This document shows, piece after piece, positions 62,249-64,000 of a DNA stretch of 64,000 nt. The notes beneath the pieces are model-generated. The model was not told the origin of the DNA. It did no database searches and saw only the letters and a list, made by a program, of their open reading frames with translations. This stretch comes from Candidatus Paracaedibacteraceae bacterium (GTDB lineage Bacteria; Pseudomonadota; Alphaproteobacteria; Paracaedibacterales; Paracaedibacteraceae). The translations under genes and the position numbers were made by a program. The stretch lies in the NCBI GenBank assembly GCA_019636055.1, contig JAHBYH010000002.1:388370-452369 (forward strand). The letters run 5' to 3'. Numbering within the stretch: position 1 is the first letter of the stretch; each line of letters starts with the position of its first letter.

Positions 62249-62893
62249 TTAGAATGAGAACTTATTATACTGCTCATCAGTTAGAAATTGGCAACCTTTG
62301 ATTTTGTGTTTAACGAAAGCGTTTTTTAATTCAGGAGATGCAAGCATAAGTCCTCGATATGAACGTTCTCTGGCTAAGTGAATTTTCTCACTTGATAACA
62401 ATTGCTCCTTCAAAAGGATATAACGTATATCTTCAACCTCATTTTCATGAGAAAAAGTTAACTCTGAATTTTCTAAATCTAGTGCATCAACTAATTTATT
62501 TATATTAATAAGCCAATACTCATTTTCAATAATAAATGCTGTTTTTACTTTGCTTCCACTTTCTATAATCACAGGAAAAAACTGAAAGTCGTCTGGACAC
62601 AACTCTAGTAAAACATCCAAAATCCTTTTGTTAACAATAGGAGCTGGGGAGGATGGTAAGTAATCATACTTAGATAGTTCCGTCCTTTCTGCATTCACAC
62701 TATATACTAAATCGTAGGTCGATGGATCTTGTGAGTATCGAAGTTTTCCAACATCAGGTTTTGGTAGCCTTTTCCCTGACATGAATATCACGTTTTCCGT
62801 TGCACATTTTTCATGGTCATATACCGCAAAATATTTGTGAGGAACATCGTAGGCATAATTTAAAATATATAATTTAGGATAATATAGATTCAT
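62249..62893 (-). CDS. immunity protein of cassette A, Imm11/DUF1629-like
   Basis: The 214-residue protein begins 9 nt after the AHH toxin, with GAGAGAG before the ATG. It has VNKRILDVLLELCPDDFQFFPVIIESG, NEYWLININKLVDALDLENSEL and ARERSYRGLMLASPELKNAF, the pattern of the imm11/DUF1629 family often found next to AHH-type toxins. It would neutralise the AHH nuclease in the cytoplasm. Confidence 0.7.
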   Translation of the reverse strand: MNLYYPKLYILNYAYDVPHKYFAVYDHEKCATENVIFMSGKRLPKPDVGKLRYSQDPSTYDLVYSVNAERTELSKYDYLPSSPAPIVNKRILDVLLELCPDDFQFFPVIIESGSKVKTAFIIENEYWLININKLVDALDLENSELTFSHENEVEDIRYILLKEQLLSSEKIHLARERSYRGLMLASPELKNAFVKHKIKGCQFLTDEQYNKFSF

Positions 62894-62902
62894 TTTCTCT
62901 CT

Positions 62903-64000
62903 CTAATCATTTGCCCAAGAACGCTTGTTTTTATTTAAAGATCGTGCGCCTGATCTTAACATTGTTCTTTCACTAGATATAATTTTTTTCAGTTGATCTG
63001 CATATTGCGTTTGAGTCCAGCTATTAAGAAGTCCACGTTCTCGCACCGTATCCATTTTTTGAGCCAATCTTGCATTTATTCCTTCATAGTGCCTACCCTG
63101 GTGGATAGATCGTGTTGTTGATGAAATGTTAGCTCCTTTAACGGTAGGTAAAAACATCATATTAGCTCGCGCATTTGGATCCATACCTGCTAATTCCCAT
63201 AAGGGATGATTTTGTGTTAACGGATGTTTGTTACTGATTATATGATGATCTTGGAAGAATTGTCGATTAAGATTTCGATTAAACTGGCCACCAACACTCT
63301 CCAACCCCAATCCATCCAGGCTCGTCCGTGTCGTGGCTTTGGCGCTGCTGCTTGCACCACGGGCACCAACCTTTGCAACACCCTTCACGGCACCAGCAAC
63401 ACCGGTCACGGTCAGGCCGTCATTGATGGCGCGGTGGATGTTGCGGGCGGTGGCTCGGTCGAGGCCGGCTTTGCGCAGGGCATATTCGGCACCCGACCCC
63501 AGAGCATCTCCAATGGCGCCCATCCCTTGCATCACGTTAAAGGCATGGAGCATGTCAAAGTAATGCTCAGAATACGCATCCAGCAACACTTGGCGCACTT
63601 CCGGTGTTAACTTACGCCCACCGGTATTGGCCTCAAGCATCGCCTCGGCATAGCCGTCTGGTCCTAGACTCAAGTGGTACGCGTACTCGGCGGCGGCTTG
63701 ACCATACTTCTTAACAATGTCTGGCGTTACGGCATTGATCGCTTTTTTGCGAGCCTTACCATAGGCTTGCTGGTCGGCCTCGTCGTCGACCTCATCCGCT
63801 TGAGCCTTACCAAACGCATAAAGACTGAGGAACACCTGAGAAAAGTTATTCTCCAACGCATTATTGGCAGCGAACATGGCGGCGTTGAGGTCAAAGCGCA
63901 TGGCCTCGGCAGAGGCAGCGACGGCCAGCTGGGCGAACATCTTGATTTGACGCAGCTGCTCGTTCATAAGCTGAGTCCGCAAGTCCGCATAGGCCTGAGA
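62903..64000 (-). CDS. cassette A: CDI-like toxin with AHH-type nuclease end (5' end outside window)
   Basis: The frame stays open to the window edge (SQAYADLRTQLMNEQ...), so this may be the C-terminus of a full-length toxin. It carries the scaffold through NNALENNFSQVFLSL, the DEVDDEADQQAYGKARKKAI block, GPDGYAEAMLEANTGG and a membrane-like Ala/Gly stretch, then the linker TTRTSLDGLGLE. The C-terminal 120 residues have FFQDHHIISNKHPLTQNHPL and NARANMMFLPTVKGAN, matching AHH/HNH nucleases. The start and any secretion signal lie to the right of 64000. Confidence 0.8.
   Translation of the reverse strand, partial: SQAYADLRTQLMNEQLRQIKMFAQLAVAASAEAMRFDLNAAMFAANNALENNFSQVFLSLYAFGKAQADEVDDEADQQAYGKARKKAINAVTPDIVKKYGQAAAEYAYHLSLGPDGYAEAMLEANTGGRKLTPEVRQVLLDAYSEHYFDMLHAFNVMQGMGAIGDALGSGAEYALRKAGLDRATARNIHRAINDGLTVTGVAGAVKGVAKVGARGASSSAKATTRTSLDGLGLESVGGQFNRNLNRQFFQDHHIISNKHPLTQNHPLWELAGMDPNARANMMFLPTVKGANISSTTRSIHQGRHYEGINARLAQKMDTVRERGLLNSWTQTQYADQLKKIISSERTMLRSGARSLNKNKRSWAND
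63845..64000 (-). repeat. CDI-like scaffold repeat, copy A (cut by window end)
   Basis: Visible part of a fourth copy; continues past the window. Left of 63845 the similarity to copy D runs on for roughly 400 nt (for example the DEVDDEADQQAYGKARKKAI block), so A and D share the longest common segment. Confidence 0.85.

Noticed and set aside
55532..64000. CRISPR-like reading of the repeated segments at 58.8, 60.6, 61.8 and 63.8 kb
   Set aside because: The repeats are hundreds of bases long, coding, and separated by complete genes.

Overview
The window looks like a chromosome segment of a host-associated alphaproteobacterium with an AT-rich genome, most plausibly in or near the Holosporales/Paracaedibacteraceae. 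This is an inference from gene content: an HAD-IIA hydrolase of the TIGR01459 type, a DUF3576 lipoprotein beside leuS and lptE, a SPOR protein directly after argS, an isolated gene-transfer-agent-type terminase, a compact biotin operon, flagellar genes and toxin/immunity cassettes. No rRNA is present; one tRNA-Ser(GGA) was found.

Layout. 1-4.3 kb: tail of an unrecognised gene, a membrane protein, then flgF-flgG-flgA-flgH behind a textbook sigma-54 promoter. 4.3-8.4 kb: palindromic repeats, an orphan GTA-like terminase and an exported 800-residue protein with four twin-CX3C modules and a Ser/Tyr/Gly tail. 8.4-11 kb: HAD hydrolase, mlaC, galU. 11-16.8 kb: an inner-membrane type II secretion/type IV pilus-like platform operon running into mutM and an enoyl-CoA hydratase. 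16.8-18.6 kb: metal-type ABC transporter ATPase and permease. 18.6-24 kb: an accessory island with a serine recombinase and candidate crossover site, a Shedu (DUF4263) nuclease, a zinc-ribbon protein, a membrane protein and an exported GNAT protein; the island is bracketed by 65-nt direct repeats 4600 bp apart. 24-28.6 kb: prmA, sixA, argS, SPOR. 28.6-32.1 kb: fliK-flgD-flgE behind a second copy of the same sigma-54 promoter. 32.1-37.6 kb: complete late biotin pathway (bioF-bioH-like-bioC-bioD-bioA, divergent from bioB); bioB carries an in-frame 165-nt palindromic insertion. 37.6-44.4 kb: transaldolase, a UbiH-type monooxygenase, a LysR regulator and a DabB-DabA inorganic-carbon pump with a third membrane protein. 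44.5-55.4 kb: tRNA-Ser, ruvAB, lptE, leuS, DUF3576, photolyase, the mlaEFD-type lipid transporter with its lipoprotein, and rpmE.

55.5-64 kb (minus strand, running off the window): five consecutive toxin/immunity cassettes. Four share a nearly identical Ala-rich N-terminal segment resembling the VENN pre-toxin region of CdiA-type contact-dependent inhibition proteins, and each ends in a different putative nuclease or toxin domain followed at once by one or two candidate immunity genes. Most lack a proper start and are joined to the preceding immunity gene within about 20-50 bp, as expected for displaced orphan CdiA-CT/CdiI modules downstream of a full-length toxin gene that would lie to the right of the window.

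Strongest observations: the orphan CDI-like cassette array, the palindromic element inside bioB, the paired sigma-54 flagellar promoters, the twin-CX3C exported protein and the recombinase/Shedu island.
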